Shown in pieces: positions 25,259-33,253 of a stretch of 64,000 bases of DNA (position 1 is its first letter; the number at the start of each line of letters is the position of its first letter). The position numbers were made by a program, and so were the translations under genes. This stretch comes from Sporosarcina luteola. GTDB lineage: Bacteria; Bacillota; Bacilli; Bacillales_A; Planococcaceae. The stretch is taken from positions 1 through 64,000 of the forward strand of contig JACHLS010000006.1 of assembly GCA_014204635.1 (NCBI GenBank). The letters are read 5' to 3'. The notes under the pieces are model-generated. The model had not been told where the DNA came from and ran no database searches. It worked only from the letters and a program-made list of their open reading frames with translations.

Positions 25259-25483
25259 TTATAACTCCTTTAGGAACCAGATAAGAAAAATCATTGTTAA
25301 GATGACTATTCCGATGATGGCTTTGATTTTTGTATACTTGATTCCCTCATCCGAAAGCTTTGGATCCTCGTTATACATCCACCGTTCTCCCCAGAATATT
25401 GTCTCTTCTGGATATTTCAGCTGGAGTATGAGAAAGAGATACAGAGGGCTGAACAAAATACATGCAAGAATGAGCGTGAACAT
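25259..25483 (-). CDS. Small membrane protein, DUF6199-like
   Basis: The 74-residue product starts at ATG 25483 (GGGGG six bases upstream). It has a hydrophobic start, the motif WGERWMYNEDPKLSDEGIKY in the middle and a second helix (IIGIVILTMIFLIWFL). The 'W.Y....P.LSDEGI' core with a following glycine-rich helix resembles DUF6199. Role unknown. Confidence 0.55.
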   Translation of the reverse strand: MFTLILACILFSPLYLFLILQLKYPEETIFWGERWMYNEDPKLSDEGIKYTKIKAIIGIVILTMIFLIWFLKEL

Positions 25484-25559
25484 GCCATCCCCCTTTTTTC
25501 CAGTGTATTTACATATATATACGTAGCTGAATGCTAGGAGTTTCAAAATGATTCACATT

Positions 25560-25931
25560 TCACTGACTGCTGGAACCATCTATCGAGGTTAGCAACCGAT
25601 ACACCTCTTCTGCATCTTTCTGCTGTATTGTATAAACAGTATGTGTATCTAAGATATTCATAATGGCTCCCGACTCTTCGGAAGTCCAAAGAAAGTACGT
25701 CTCTCCATCTAGTTTGAACTTGTAATTTGGATCCGTCATGTTCATGATTCCAGGAAGCCTTACCGACCGTTCCACCGCCTGCTTCAGTTGCTCTGGAACA
25801 TCTTCATCCGGAATAACTTGCAAGACAAGTTCCCTGTACGCACTCTCACTCTCCTGTAACGCGATCTCTTTCGCTGCAGAAAAACCGGCTAAAACGGACA
25901 GCAACAGTAAAAAAACGTTAAAGACTTTCAT
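25560..25931 (-). CDS. Small secreted or membrane-attached protein
   Basis: The 123-residue product starts with a Sec signal or single anchor (KVFNVFLLLLSVLAGFSAAKE), with no lipobox cysteine. The mature part (about 100 residues) is charged and includes KFKLDGETYFLWTSEESGAI. No family recognised; it is preceded by AGGAGAG. It is the first gene of the minus-strand cluster ending at 25259. Confidence 0.55.
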   Translation of the reverse strand: MKVFNVFLLLLSVLAGFSAAKEIALQESESAYRELVLQVIPDEDVPEQLKQAVERSVRLPGIMNMTDPNYKFKLDGETYFLWTSEESGAIMNILDTHTVYTIQQKDAEEVYRLLTSIDGSSSQ

Positions 25932-26058
25932 TTCTTCTCTCCTTATCCATGTCTTTCCTTTATTAAATGAGACGTTTCAAAGGAATTTTCGTCACAACAA
26001 ATCTTTCCCGAGCCAAGGCTTTGATGCAAAGGAAATCAACGCACGGTTATTTCAAAAA

Positions 26059-26095
26059 AATCCCATCAGCCGTTTGTCGTTCGGCAGATGGGATT
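26059..26095 (-). terminator. Intrinsic terminator of the HmoB-like gene
   Basis: Arms AATCCCATCAGCC and GGCAGATGGGATT (one mismatch) with a 7-T tail on the minus strand. Confidence 0.75.
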
Positions 26096-26181
26096 CTATC
26101 ATATGGTCCATTCCAACTTAAAGGCAGCGAACCCCCAATCGTTTATTGACGGTTTGCTCACCAAGCCTAAAGTGGCCTCCC

Positions 26182-26673
26182 TTACTTATATGTCGTTACA
26201 AAAGAAGCCCGTGGAAATATATTTGGGCGCTTGTCGATGCCCTCTTTGGTTCCGCGTTTAGCATGGGCTTTTGAGTAGGCTTGCGATTGCTGCCAGCCAG
26301 TAAAGGACTCTTCGTTTTCCCACATGGTCAGAATAACATATGTATCCGAATCGAGCGGGCGGAGTACACGAATCGCGACAAAGCCTGGTTCCTGTTCAAT
26401 CAGGCCGGCCCGGTTCTGAAAGCGCTGTTCAAACAGCTCCCTGCCCTCCTCGCTGACGGGAATATTATTTAGCACAGCAAAACGGCCTGGCTCCAACTCA
26501 CCTGTCCGATCAAGGATCTCATATGACTCGTCACATTCAAATGGTATACTCTCTGCCTCCAACAAAAGCAGGTGCTCCTCTCCATTTCTCAAATGAGCTT
26601 TTACCCCGTTTCCGGATTGTTGTTTCACCTTCAGTACATCCCGCTCGTTTCCAAGCCACTTAAAAATTTTCAT
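26182..26673 (-). CDS. hmoB: Heme-degrading monooxygenase HmoB-like
   Basis: The 163-residue product starts at ATG 26673 behind AAAGGAGA; the longer frame lacks a site. The C-terminal 100 residues form an antibiotic-biosynthesis-monooxygenase (ABM) domain: AVLNNIPVSEEGRELFEQRF, EPGFVAIRVLRPL, TMWENEESFTGWQQSQAYSKAH. The last histidine motif is that used for heme by HmoB (B. subtilis YhgC), which opens heme to release iron. The N-terminal 60 residues are an extension also present in HmoB. Monocistronic, cytoplasmic. Confidence 0.8.
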   Translation of the reverse strand: MKIFKWLGNERDVLKVKQQSGNGVKAHLRNGEEHLLLLEAESIPFECDESYEILDRTGELEPGRFAVLNNIPVSEEGRELFEQRFQNRAGLIEQEPGFVAIRVLRPLDSDTYVILTMWENEESFTGWQQSQAYSKAHAKRGTKEGIDKRPNIFPRASFVTTYK

Positions 26674-26739
26674 AGTAAGATCTCCTTTCTGCCAAACCAA
26701 ATCAAGCAACAGAATAACAATTTTTCATCAGCCTTTCAG

Positions 26740-27273
26740 CTAATTGGCTTTATCGTAATCTTGTTTAAGGATTGCCATGATGATTTCATCAACATATTCG
26801 CCATTATATTTCAAGGACTGCCGGAGAACTCCCTCTCGCTGAAAGCCCGTTTTCTCATATACTCTAATGCCACGAATATTATGCGCAAAGACCTCCAGCT
26901 GCAATCGATTCAAACGGAGATGATCGAATACATACTGGAGAACAAGCTGAATGGATTCCGTCCCATACCCCTTTCCTGTTAACTGAACTGAGCGCATGGA
27001 AATGCGAAAACCCGCTTTTCGGTCTTCTTCATCCATATCTAAAATTGAAAGTTCACCAATTATCGAATGATCCATCTTCGAACAGATGGCAAAATCTTGA
27101 CGTGTTGGATCGGCAGTACAATTTTCAATGTGTTGCTTAATCTGATCCAGGTTAAATACAGCCTTCGTGCCGGTCATATATCGTATCTCTTCATCCATCG
27201 TCATTTCCAATAAAGCCGCAGCATCTTCCTTGCCAAGCGGCCGCAAGTAAATTCGTTCACCTTCTATATGCAT
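26740..27273 (-). CDS. GNAT-family N-acetyltransferase (RimJ/RimL type)
   Basis: A 177-residue acetyltransferase of the RimJ/L subgroup: GERIYLRPLGKEDAAALLEM at the start, GFRISMRSVQLTGKGYGTES as the acetyl-CoA loop (Q/R-x-x-G-x-G/A variant QLTGKGYG), LRLNRLQLEVFAHNIRGIRV and YEKTGFQREGVLR. Acceptor not predictable. Monocistronic and divergent from the osmoprotectant ABC operon. Confidence 0.9.
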   Translation of the reverse strand: MHIEGERIYLRPLGKEDAAALLEMTMDEEIRYMTGTKAVFNLDQIKQHIENCTADPTRQDFAICSKMDHSIIGELSILDMDEEDRKAGFRISMRSVQLTGKGYGTESIQLVLQYVFDHLRLNRLQLEVFAHNIRGIRVYEKTGFQREGVLRQSLKYNGEYVDEIIMAILKQDYDKAN

Positions 27274-27418
27274 TCATCAACTGCCTCCTCACAATTGTCG
27301 GCTTTCCCCAGCATGTATACGGGTATAGATCAATAGCCTCCTTGTTAAGGATCATTGTATATCATTTCCTTTTAAAACGTAAATATGACACGATGAAGAT
27401 AGAAAAGGAGTGAAGCGG

Positions 27419-28357
27419 ATGATCCGTTTTGAAAATGTATCTAAAACCTATGACGATCAAACACTCGTCGTCGACTCCATCAACCTGGAGATCGAGCGGG
27501 GAGAATTTCTTGTGTTAATCGGACCGAGCGGCTGCGGTAAGACGACGACGCTTAAAATGATCAACCGGCTCATTCCGCTCTCGGACGGAACGATTTGGAT
27601 TGATGGCAAAAAGGTAAGTGAGTATCCAATCCATGAATTGCGCTGGCGTATCGGATATGTCCTGCAACAGATTGCCCTGTTCCCGCATATGACCATCGAG
27701 GAAAATATCGCGATTGTGCCTGAGTTGAAGAAGTGGAATAAAGAACAAATTCATACTCGTGTAACGGAATTGCTCACTATGGTGGGACTCGACCCAGATA
27801 CATATCGTTGGCGGAAGCCAAGCGAATTGTCCGGCGGCCAGCAACAACGTGTAGGCGTAGTCCGCGCATTGGCGGCAGATCCTGATATCATCCTCATGGA
27901 TGAACCTTTCAGTGCACTTGATCCGATCAGCCGGGCAAAACTGCAGGAGGATCTGTTGCATTTGCAAAAAACGATCCAGAAGACAATTGTGTTTGTAACA
28001 CACGATATTCAAGAAGCTTTAAAACTCGGGAATCGTATTTGCATCATGAAAGAAGGAAAAATAGAACAGCTCGGTACTCCCGAAGAAATAGCAGCTCATC
28101 CGGCCACACCGTTTGTCCGGGAATTTATCTACAGCGGCGGAAGACACGATCCGTTTGTCTTATCCGACCATGTAACCCCTCTCACTGAAGAAGCCCACGA
28201 GCTCCCGATCTTATCATCCAAAGCGGAGTTATCTGAGGTATTGCATACTCTTGCCCGCTCTGAACAGGCAGCTGTTGAAGAGGAAGGAACAGTGATTGGC
28301 ATGGTTTCAAGAGTGACCGTCATCGCCTATTTAGCCGAAAGGACGGGGATTGCATGA
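27419..28357 (+). CDS. Osmoprotectant (betaine/choline/carnitine) ABC transporter ATPase
   Basis: The 312-residue protein energises the membrane partner that follows. The start is ATG 27419 because AAAGGAG lies before it. Walker A (GPSGCGKTTT), signature (LSGGQQQR) and Walker B (IILMDEPFSAL) are intact, as is the H-loop (FVTHDIQEALKL). The C-terminal tail (DHVTPLTEEAHELPILSSKA...) is a shortened CBS-like extension, typical of OpuA/B/C ATPases but with only one clear half. It overlaps the next gene by four bases (ATGA). Confidence 0.92.
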   Translation: MIRFENVSKTYDDQTLVVDSINLEIERGEFLVLIGPSGCGKTTTLKMINRLIPLSDGTIWIDGKKVSEYPIHELRWRIGYVLQQIALFPHMTIEENIAIVPELKKWNKEQIHTRVTELLTMVGLDPDTYRWRKPSELSGGQQQRVGVVRALAADPDIILMDEPFSALDPISRAKLQEDLLHLQKTIQKTIVFVTHDIQEALKLGNRICIMKEGKIEQLGTPEEIAAHPATPFVREFIYSGGRHDPFVLSDHVTPLTEEAHELPILSSKAELSEVLHTLARSEQAAVEEEGTVIGMVSRVTVIAYLAERTGIA

Positions 28358-29871
28358 GCGCTTTTTGGGATGTCTTTCAAGATAGAAAAGATGAGTTAGC
28401 CTACGCGTTGCTGGAGCATATCCAAATTTCGCTCATTTCACTCGTTTTCGCTGTTCTCCTTTCCATTCCGATCGGCATTTACTTAACGAGTCGAAAAAAG
28501 ATAGCTGAAACGATCATTGGTGCAAGTGCCGTTTTGCAGACTATCCCATCGCTGGCGTTGCTTGGACTGCTGATTCCATTGTTCGGGATAGGGAAAGTTC
28601 CTGCTATCATCGCACTCGTTGCGTATGCCCTGCTTCCCATATTGCGGAACACATATACAGGCATCAATGAAGTCGATCCTTCCTTGAAAGAGGCAGCGAC
28701 CGCCATGGGGATGAACCGCTGGAAACGCTTAATGAAAGTCGAGCTGCCGCTTGCCACGCCCATCATCATGGCAGGCATCCGTACCTCGATGGTGCTGATT
28801 ATCGGTACTGCCACACTTGCTGCACTTATTGGAGCAGGCGGTCTGGGTGATCTCATCTTGCTTGGCATTGATCGGAATAACCCAAATCTAATTATTCTCG
28901 GTGCCATCCCTGCTGCTCTTCTCGCGCTTGGATTCGATTATTTGCTGCGGAAGTTTGAAGGGCTATCATTTAGAGGCGCCACTATCGCATTGACGACAAG
29001 CTTGGTCATTGCGATCTTTGTCATCCTGTTGCCATCACTGTCGGACCACAATGAAAAGCAGTTTGTTATCGGCGCTAAGCTTGGTGCGGAGCCAGAGATA
29101 CTTATTAATATGTACAAGCTTCTGATTGAAGAAGAGACCGACCTGTCAGTTGATCTGAAGCCGGGACTTGGCAAGACCTCATTTGTCTTCCAGGCTCTGC
29201 AAACCGGAAGCATCGATATGTACCCTGAGTTCACAGGGACCGCCTTGTCTGAATTTCTGAAAGAAGGGGCGAAAAGTAACAACCGCCTCGAAGTATACGA
29301 ACAGGCACGGGATGGACTGGCCGATCGGTTTGACCTCGTCCTGCTGCCACCAATGGAGTACAACAACACGTACACACTCGCGGTTTCAAAACCGTTTGCA
29401 GAACAATACGGCGTGAAAACCATATCGGATCTCGCCGCCGTAGAAGCTGCTGTAAAAGCCGGTTTCACGCTTGAATTCAAGGATCGTGAAGACGGTTACG
29501 TAGGCATTCGTAACCTCTATGGACTTCAGTTCCCTTCCGTGCAAACGATGGAGCCGAAACTTCGCTATCAGGCAATCAAAACTGGTGATATTAACTTGAT
29601 GGATGCTTATTCCACGGACAGTGAACTGCAGCAATATAAAATGACAGTCTTAGAAGATGACAAGGAGCTATTTCCTCCCTACCAAGGAGCCCCTCTCTTA
29701 CGGAAGGAAACCCTTGAAACGTACCCGGAACTTGAGGACATCTTGAACCGACTCGCCGGAAAAGTAACCGATGATGAAATGAGGGACATGAACTACAGAG
29801 TGAACGCGGAGGGTGAAAAGCCGGAAGACGTCGCGCGTGAATTTCTGCAAAACGCAGGATTATTGAAATGA
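28354..29871 (+). CDS. Osmoprotectant ABC transporter permease fused to substrate-binding protein
   Basis: This 505-residue fusion has an N-terminal permease (about 1-210; EAA loop EAATAMGMNRWKRLMKVELP; five or six membrane helices) and a C-terminal OpuAC/ProX-like binding domain (about 230-505). The binding domain has typical motifs VIGAKLGAEPEILINMYKLL, GSIDMYPEFTGTAL and PPYQGAPLLRKETLETYPEL. Single-polypeptide permease/binding proteins are known in OpuB/C-like and BilE/EgtU systems, so the ligand may be glycine betaine, choline, carnitine, bile acid or ergothioneine. Only the two genes are needed. A terminator follows. Confidence 0.92.
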   Translation: MSAFWDVFQDRKDELAYALLEHIQISLISLVFAVLLSIPIGIYLTSRKKIAETIIGASAVLQTIPSLALLGLLIPLFGIGKVPAIIALVAYALLPILRNTYTGINEVDPSLKEAATAMGMNRWKRLMKVELPLATPIIMAGIRTSMVLIIGTATLAALIGAGGLGDLILLGIDRNNPNLIILGAIPAALLALGFDYLLRKFEGLSFRGATIALTTSLVIAIFVILLPSLSDHNEKQFVIGAKLGAEPEILINMYKLLIEEETDLSVDLKPGLGKTSFVFQALQTGSIDMYPEFTGTALSEFLKEGAKSNNRLEVYEQARDGLADRFDLVLLPPMEYNNTYTLAVSKPFAEQYGVKTISDLAAVEAAVKAGFTLEFKDREDGYVGIRNLYGLQFPSVQTMEPKLRYQAIKTGDINLMDAYSTDSELQQYKMTVLEDDKELFPPYQGAPLLRKETLETYPELEDILNRLAGKVTDDEMRDMNYRVNAEGEKPEDVAREFLQNAGLLK

Positions 29872-29876
29872 AAGCG

Positions 29877-29917
29877 GCCGGGTCTATGGAAAAACAAGCC
29901 ATGGCACCCGGCTTTTT
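29877..29917 (+). terminator. Intrinsic terminator
   Basis: GCCGGGT and ACCCGGC with inner TATGG/CCAT pairs, followed by five T residues; it ends the osmoprotectant operon. Confidence 0.8.
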
Positions 29918-29934
29918 GACTGTCACACAACGGG

Positions 29935-30237
29935 TCAATCGCAGGGCGGCAGCTCGATTGGCACAACGAGGAGTCCCAACTCCTTCACCTTATATCGGTC
30001 TAGTGCCTCCTGAAGAGAAGTTACGTAAGTCACGATAGAAGTACCTGTCAAAACCGTTTCATAGTCATCCCATAATTCGATTCTGTTATCTTGCATCACA
30101 TGGGCATCCGATTTATCTTCGTATACATAGACCGCAGCTGGTGTGAAGTGGAGGATGACAGGATAGGTGTCATCCAGATCATTTACCCATTCAGTTTCAT
30201 CGTTGCCGTAAGGATTTTTATTTTTATTTAAAAACAA
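29935..30237 (-). CDS. Hypothetical protein
   Basis: The 100-residue product is taken from TTG 30237 (AAAGGGG eight bases before); the longer frame begins with hydrophobic residues that are not signal-like. It is soluble, acidic (WVNDLDDTYPVILHFTPAAV; IELWDDYETVL), ends in a low-complexity PPCD, and has no recognised domain. Convergent with the osmoprotectant operon. Confidence 0.5.
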   Translation of the reverse strand: MFLNKNKNPYGNDETEWVNDLDDTYPVILHFTPAAVYVYEDKSDAHVMQDNRIELWDDYETVLTGTSIVTYVTSLQEALDRYKVKELGLLVVPIELPPCD

Positions 30238-30368
30238 AGCATTCACCCCTTTTGATGTGCTACTCCTAATACGGTTGAGCTGAACATTAGATTCATGATG
30301 AATTACGAAAACAAAAAAAGCAGGTCCATATGAACCCTGCCATTTAAAAATTATATGAATCAAATCGG

Positions 30369-30986
30369 TCAGATGAACTTTACTTTGTCCTTGATAGGAA
30401 GTCGGGTAGTTTGATAAGACTGTGCATTTTCCTTACCGATTGCAATAAGGACGATCGGGAAATAGCGATCTGCGAGGTGGAAGCGCTCGGAGAATTTCAC
30501 TTTGTCAAAACCACCCATCGTTCCTGTACCATACCCACGGTCTTTTGCAATCAGCATGAACTGCATCGCAGCCAGCCCCGCATCAAATGTCGCCATATTT
30601 TTCATAGCTTCTTCAGAAGCATATGGATATGTCTTGTTGGCATTACCGATGAGCACTTCTTTGGTTGCCGCGTCAATAAAACCTGCTTCTACCATACTTT
30701 CATAAACTGGTTCGACATTTTTGTAAAACTCTTTATCCCCCAATACCGCGACAACAGCTGAAGCAGTTTCAATTTGTTCCTGATTATAAGCGATTGTCCG
30801 CAAGTCCTTTCGTTCTTCCGGATCGACAAAGACAAGAAATTCCCAAGGCTGCAAATTGCTTGTGGACGGCGCTTTCGTTGCTACTTCCAACATTTGAAGT
30901 ATCTCTTCTTTTTCTATCTTGACGCTCGGATCGTATTTACGTACGGAACGGCGCTCCCGGATCAAGGTGGACAGTTTTTCTGACAT
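30369..30986 (-). CDS. Nitroreductase-family FMN oxidoreductase
   Basis: The 205-residue product starts at ATG 30986 (AGGAGG upstream). FMN-binding motifs are RERRSVRKYDP at the start and SNLQPWEFLVF (NTRs have S-N-x-Q-P-W). The GTGTMGGFDKVKFSERF loop contacts the flavin phosphate and IVLIAIGK leads to the end. It reduces nitro groups or quinones with NAD(P)H. It diverges from an HxlR regulator 128 bp away, an arrangement seen for thiol- or quinone-responsive pairs (YodB/AzoR type), so it may be induced by electrophiles. Confidence 0.9.
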   Translation of the reverse strand: MSEKLSTLIRERRSVRKYDPSVKIEKEEILQMLEVATKAPSTSNLQPWEFLVFVDPEERKDLRTIAYNQEQIETASAVVAVLGDKEFYKNVEPVYESMVEAGFIDAATKEVLIGNANKTYPYASEEAMKNMATFDAGLAAMQFMLIAKDRGYGTGTMGGFDKVKFSERFHLADRYFPIVLIAIGKENAQSYQTTRLPIKDKVKFI

Positions 30987-31014
30987 GATGAATTCCTCCT
31001 GTTTCGAACTAATC

Positions 31015-31050
31015 TTTAGTAAGTACCTACATAGCATACTTTTAGTAAGT
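31015..31050. promoter_or_regulatory. Direct repeats in the nitroreductase/HxlR divergent promoter
   Basis: TTTAGTAAGT occurs at 31015-31024 and again at 31041-31050, 26 bp apart, with an AAGTA...TACTT inverted pair between (31021-31025 and 31037-31041). The spacing and position fit a binding site for the adjacent HxlR-type protein. Inferred from sequence only. Confidence 0.5.
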
Positions 31051-31114
31051 TCAAAGCGTCAAGCGTTTTGCAATATGGTATGATGAAGAAAAGTAGAAAA
31101 AAGAGGTTGGAATC

Positions 31115-31471
31115 ATGGAAAGGAAACACGACAATCTAGAAATCTGCTCGGAATCAACTTGCCAGAAATACCGAAGTGCTATCGAATTCATTGGAAAACG
31201 GTGGACAGGGGTCATTATCTTCAACTTGTTCGAAGGTCCAAAACGGTACCACGAACTTCTCAATGCGATTGATGGAATTTCAGACAGACTGCTGACAGAG
31301 CGCCTAAAAGATTTGGAGGAAGAAGGACTGCTTGTGAAACGCATTATTGCTGAAGCACCAAAAAAAGTAGAATACGAACTGACACCGCCTGGTAATGAAT
31401 TCAGAGAAGTGTTCAAAGCGATTTTAGGGTGGGCCGAGAAGAAGGATGCGTATGTGAAAAGCGAGGGATAA
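31115..31471 (+). CDS. HxlR-family transcriptional regulator
   Basis: This 118-residue winged-helix protein has the family's core: CSESTCQKYRSAIEFIGKRW (with the N-terminal redox-type cysteines at ICSESTCQ), GPKRYHELLNAIDGISDRLL and VEYELTPPGNEFREVF. It starts at ATG 31115 (AGAGGTTGG upstream). Members bind as dimers upstream of their targets; the adjacent divergent nitroreductase is the likely target. The two N-terminal cysteines may sense thiol stress, as in YodB/CatR, though position rather than alignment supports this. Confidence 0.9.
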   Translation: MERKHDNLEICSESTCQKYRSAIEFIGKRWTGVIIFNLFEGPKRYHELLNAIDGISDRLLTERLKDLEEEGLLVKRIIAEAPKKVEYELTPPGNEFREVFKAILGWAEKKDAYVKSEG

Positions 31472-31486
31472 AGCTTACGTTCATGC

Positions 31487-31957
31487 CAAGATTCCAGCGT
31501 TTGGCCGGTTTTTCTCGCGTTCGGGATGAGTTTCTGGCGTTCGATTGATTTTTCTGGCGTTCGGAATGAGATTCTGGCGTTCGATTGATTTATCTGGCGT
31601 CCAGAATGAGTTTCTGGCGTTCAATTGATTTTTCTGGCGTCCAGAATGAGTTTCTGGCGTTCAATTGATTTTTCTGGCGTTCAGAATGAGATTCTGGTGT
31701 TCGAATGAGTTATCTGGCGTTTAGAATGAGTTTCTGGCGTTCGACCGGTTTTTCTGGCGTTCGGAATGAGTTTCTGGCGTTCGACCGGTTTTTCTGGCGT
31801 TCGGAATGAGATTCTAGCGTCCGGCCGATTTATCTGGCGTTCGGACTGAGTTTCTGGCGTTTGATTTATCTAGCGTTCGGACGAGTTATCTGGCGTTCGA
31901 ACGGTTTTTCTGGCGTTTAGAATGAGTTTCTGGCGTTCGTAAAGTTTATCTGGCGTC
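31487..31957 (+). repeat. Tandem repeat array, family 1 (20-bp units, about 24 copies)
   Basis: Units of 20 bp each carry TTCTGGCGTT or a close variant. Two kinds alternate: one like TTCTGGCGTTCGGAATGAGT, the other like TTCTGGCGTTCGATTGATTT or ...CGACCGGTTT, giving a 40-bp compound period. From 31491 the GCGT ends fall exactly 20 bp apart until 31860, then one step is 16 bp, and the 20-bp spacing resumes to 31956. The array lies between the HxlR stop and a GNAT gene and has no start codon with a site. It is mirrored by the array at 53371-54190. No CRISPR-like spacers: every unit is repeat. Confidence 0.9.
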
Positions 31958-32008
31958 CATCACTCCGGGTACGTTGTAACAAATCACAAAGGGAAGGTGA
32001 CAAATCCT

Positions 32009-32491
32009 ATGCATTTCAAAATACGCAATCTTGAAAAACTCGATATGCAATTCTTGCGGGATATGGTGTATGAGTCGGCATTTGTTCCTGAAGGGCAAAA
32101 ACCTTTTCCTCGAGCGATACTAGATGAACCATCTGTTTCAAAATATGTGGATGGATGGGGAGAACAGAGCGGTGATATTGGATTGATTGCGGAGGTAGAC
32201 GCTCAACAGTTAGGTGCCATTTGGCTGCGCTTGTTTGATGAAGAACAAAAGTGTTTTGGTGATAGTCAAACGCCGGAATTGGGTATGGCAATTCTTCAAG
32301 AATATCGAGGTAAAGGATTTGGAAAAGCTTTATTGCGTGCGCTGGAAATGCAAGCATTACATTATGGGTATCGGAAAATATGTTTAAGTGTAGACCCAAG
32401 AAATCCAGCTCGTTTTATGTACGAACAAGCTGGATATGTGCATGAGGGATGGTTTGAGACTTACTGGACAATGGAGAAGGAATTAGATTGA
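32009..32491 (+). CDS. GNAT-family N-acetyltransferase
   Basis: The 160-residue enzyme starts at ATG 32009 (GGAAGGTGA upstream), 52 bp after the tandem array. Acetyl-CoA loop MAILQEYRGKGFGKALLRAL (Q/R-x-x-G-x-G/A) and the following YGYRKICLSVDPRNPARFMY and EQAGYVHEG motifs are typical. Substrate unknown. Monocistronic. Confidence 0.9.
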   Translation: MHFKIRNLEKLDMQFLRDMVYESAFVPEGQKPFPRAILDEPSVSKYVDGWGEQSGDIGLIAEVDAQQLGAIWLRLFDEEQKCFGDSQTPELGMAILQEYRGKGFGKALLRALEMQALHYGYRKICLSVDPRNPARFMYEQAGYVHEGWFETYWTMEKELD

Positions 32492-32629
32492 CATTCCAAT
32501 ATAGTTAGGTACTTTTTCAGAATCTGCCTAGTTTCGTCTTCACGATAAATTAGCGTTGAGGATTGCACTTTCCGTATGCACCAGTCAAGCGCAGCTGTGC
32601 ATTGAACTGGTGATATCATCTTCTTTGCA

Positions 32630-32655
32630 ATTTATCAGCTTTCAAGCTGATAAAT
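32630..32655. terminator. Hairpin between convergent acetyltransferase genes
   Basis: ATTTATCAGCTT and AAGCTGATAAAT are exact complements separated by two bases; it lies between the converging genes ending at 32491 and 32671. Confidence 0.6.
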
Positions 32656-32670
32656 CTGACTTCCTAGTGT

Positions 32671-33210
32671 CTAAATATCCGAATTGTTAAATCGGAAAAT
32701 CAGTTTATAGCCATCGAACGTTTCACCGTATTCCTCAGCGTAATCCCCATTTGTATAATTAGAAATCGTCTTCCTCCAAAAACTTTGTCCAACAATGTTT
32801 TTTTCCGCTGGATTCGTAAACAACTCCCAATTACCCTTGAACCGTTGAAACACTTGATTTGCTGCATGTTCAGCAATGCCTTTTCCTCTAAATGGTTGGA
32901 GTAGAAAGAATTCATTTACAAAGTAATCAATTCCTTGATTGCAATGCGGCGGCGTGGCTATCAGTATAAAACCTGCTGGTGTATCATCCGCAAATATTAA
33001 AAAGGGGAACAATAGATCCGGCTTTTCCCACCAAATATTTTGCACTTCGTACTGATCATTCAATGTTAGGAATTCGTCACTCTCTTCGTATATACCATGT
33101 TTATTCGGCAGATTTCCATGATGCCCGGAGAGATCATACAGATATAATGGGTATAAATTTTTTATAATATAAGCTTGATCTTTATCAGTTAATTTTATTT
33201 CAATTTTCAT
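32671..33210 (-). CDS. GNAT-like acetyltransferase
   Basis: A 179-residue protein beginning at ATG 33210 (GAGGAGACTCC upstream). The N-terminal half (IKNLYPLYLYDLSGHHGNLP, WWEKPDLLFPFLIFADDTPA) and the loop LLQPFRGKGIAEHAANQVFQ match a GNAT subgroup often annotated as uncharacterised acetyltransferase. Ends in a short acidic tail. The upstream frame to 33303 only overlaps the next gene. Confidence 0.8.
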   Translation of the reverse strand: MKIEIKLTDKDQAYIIKNLYPLYLYDLSGHHGNLPNKHGIYEESDEFLTLNDQYEVQNIWWEKPDLLFPFLIFADDTPAGFILIATPPHCNQGIDYFVNEFFLLQPFRGKGIAEHAANQVFQRFKGNWELFTNPAEKNIVGQSFWRKTISNYTNGDYAEEYGETFDGYKLIFRFNNSDI

Positions 33211-33253
33211 TGGAGTCTCCTCATAATCACTTTTGAATGTCCATTGTATTATG

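Noticed and set aside
31487..31957. Possible CRISPR array
   Set aside because: There are no unique spacers: every 20 bp is itself a repeat with small variation, and no cas genes are present.
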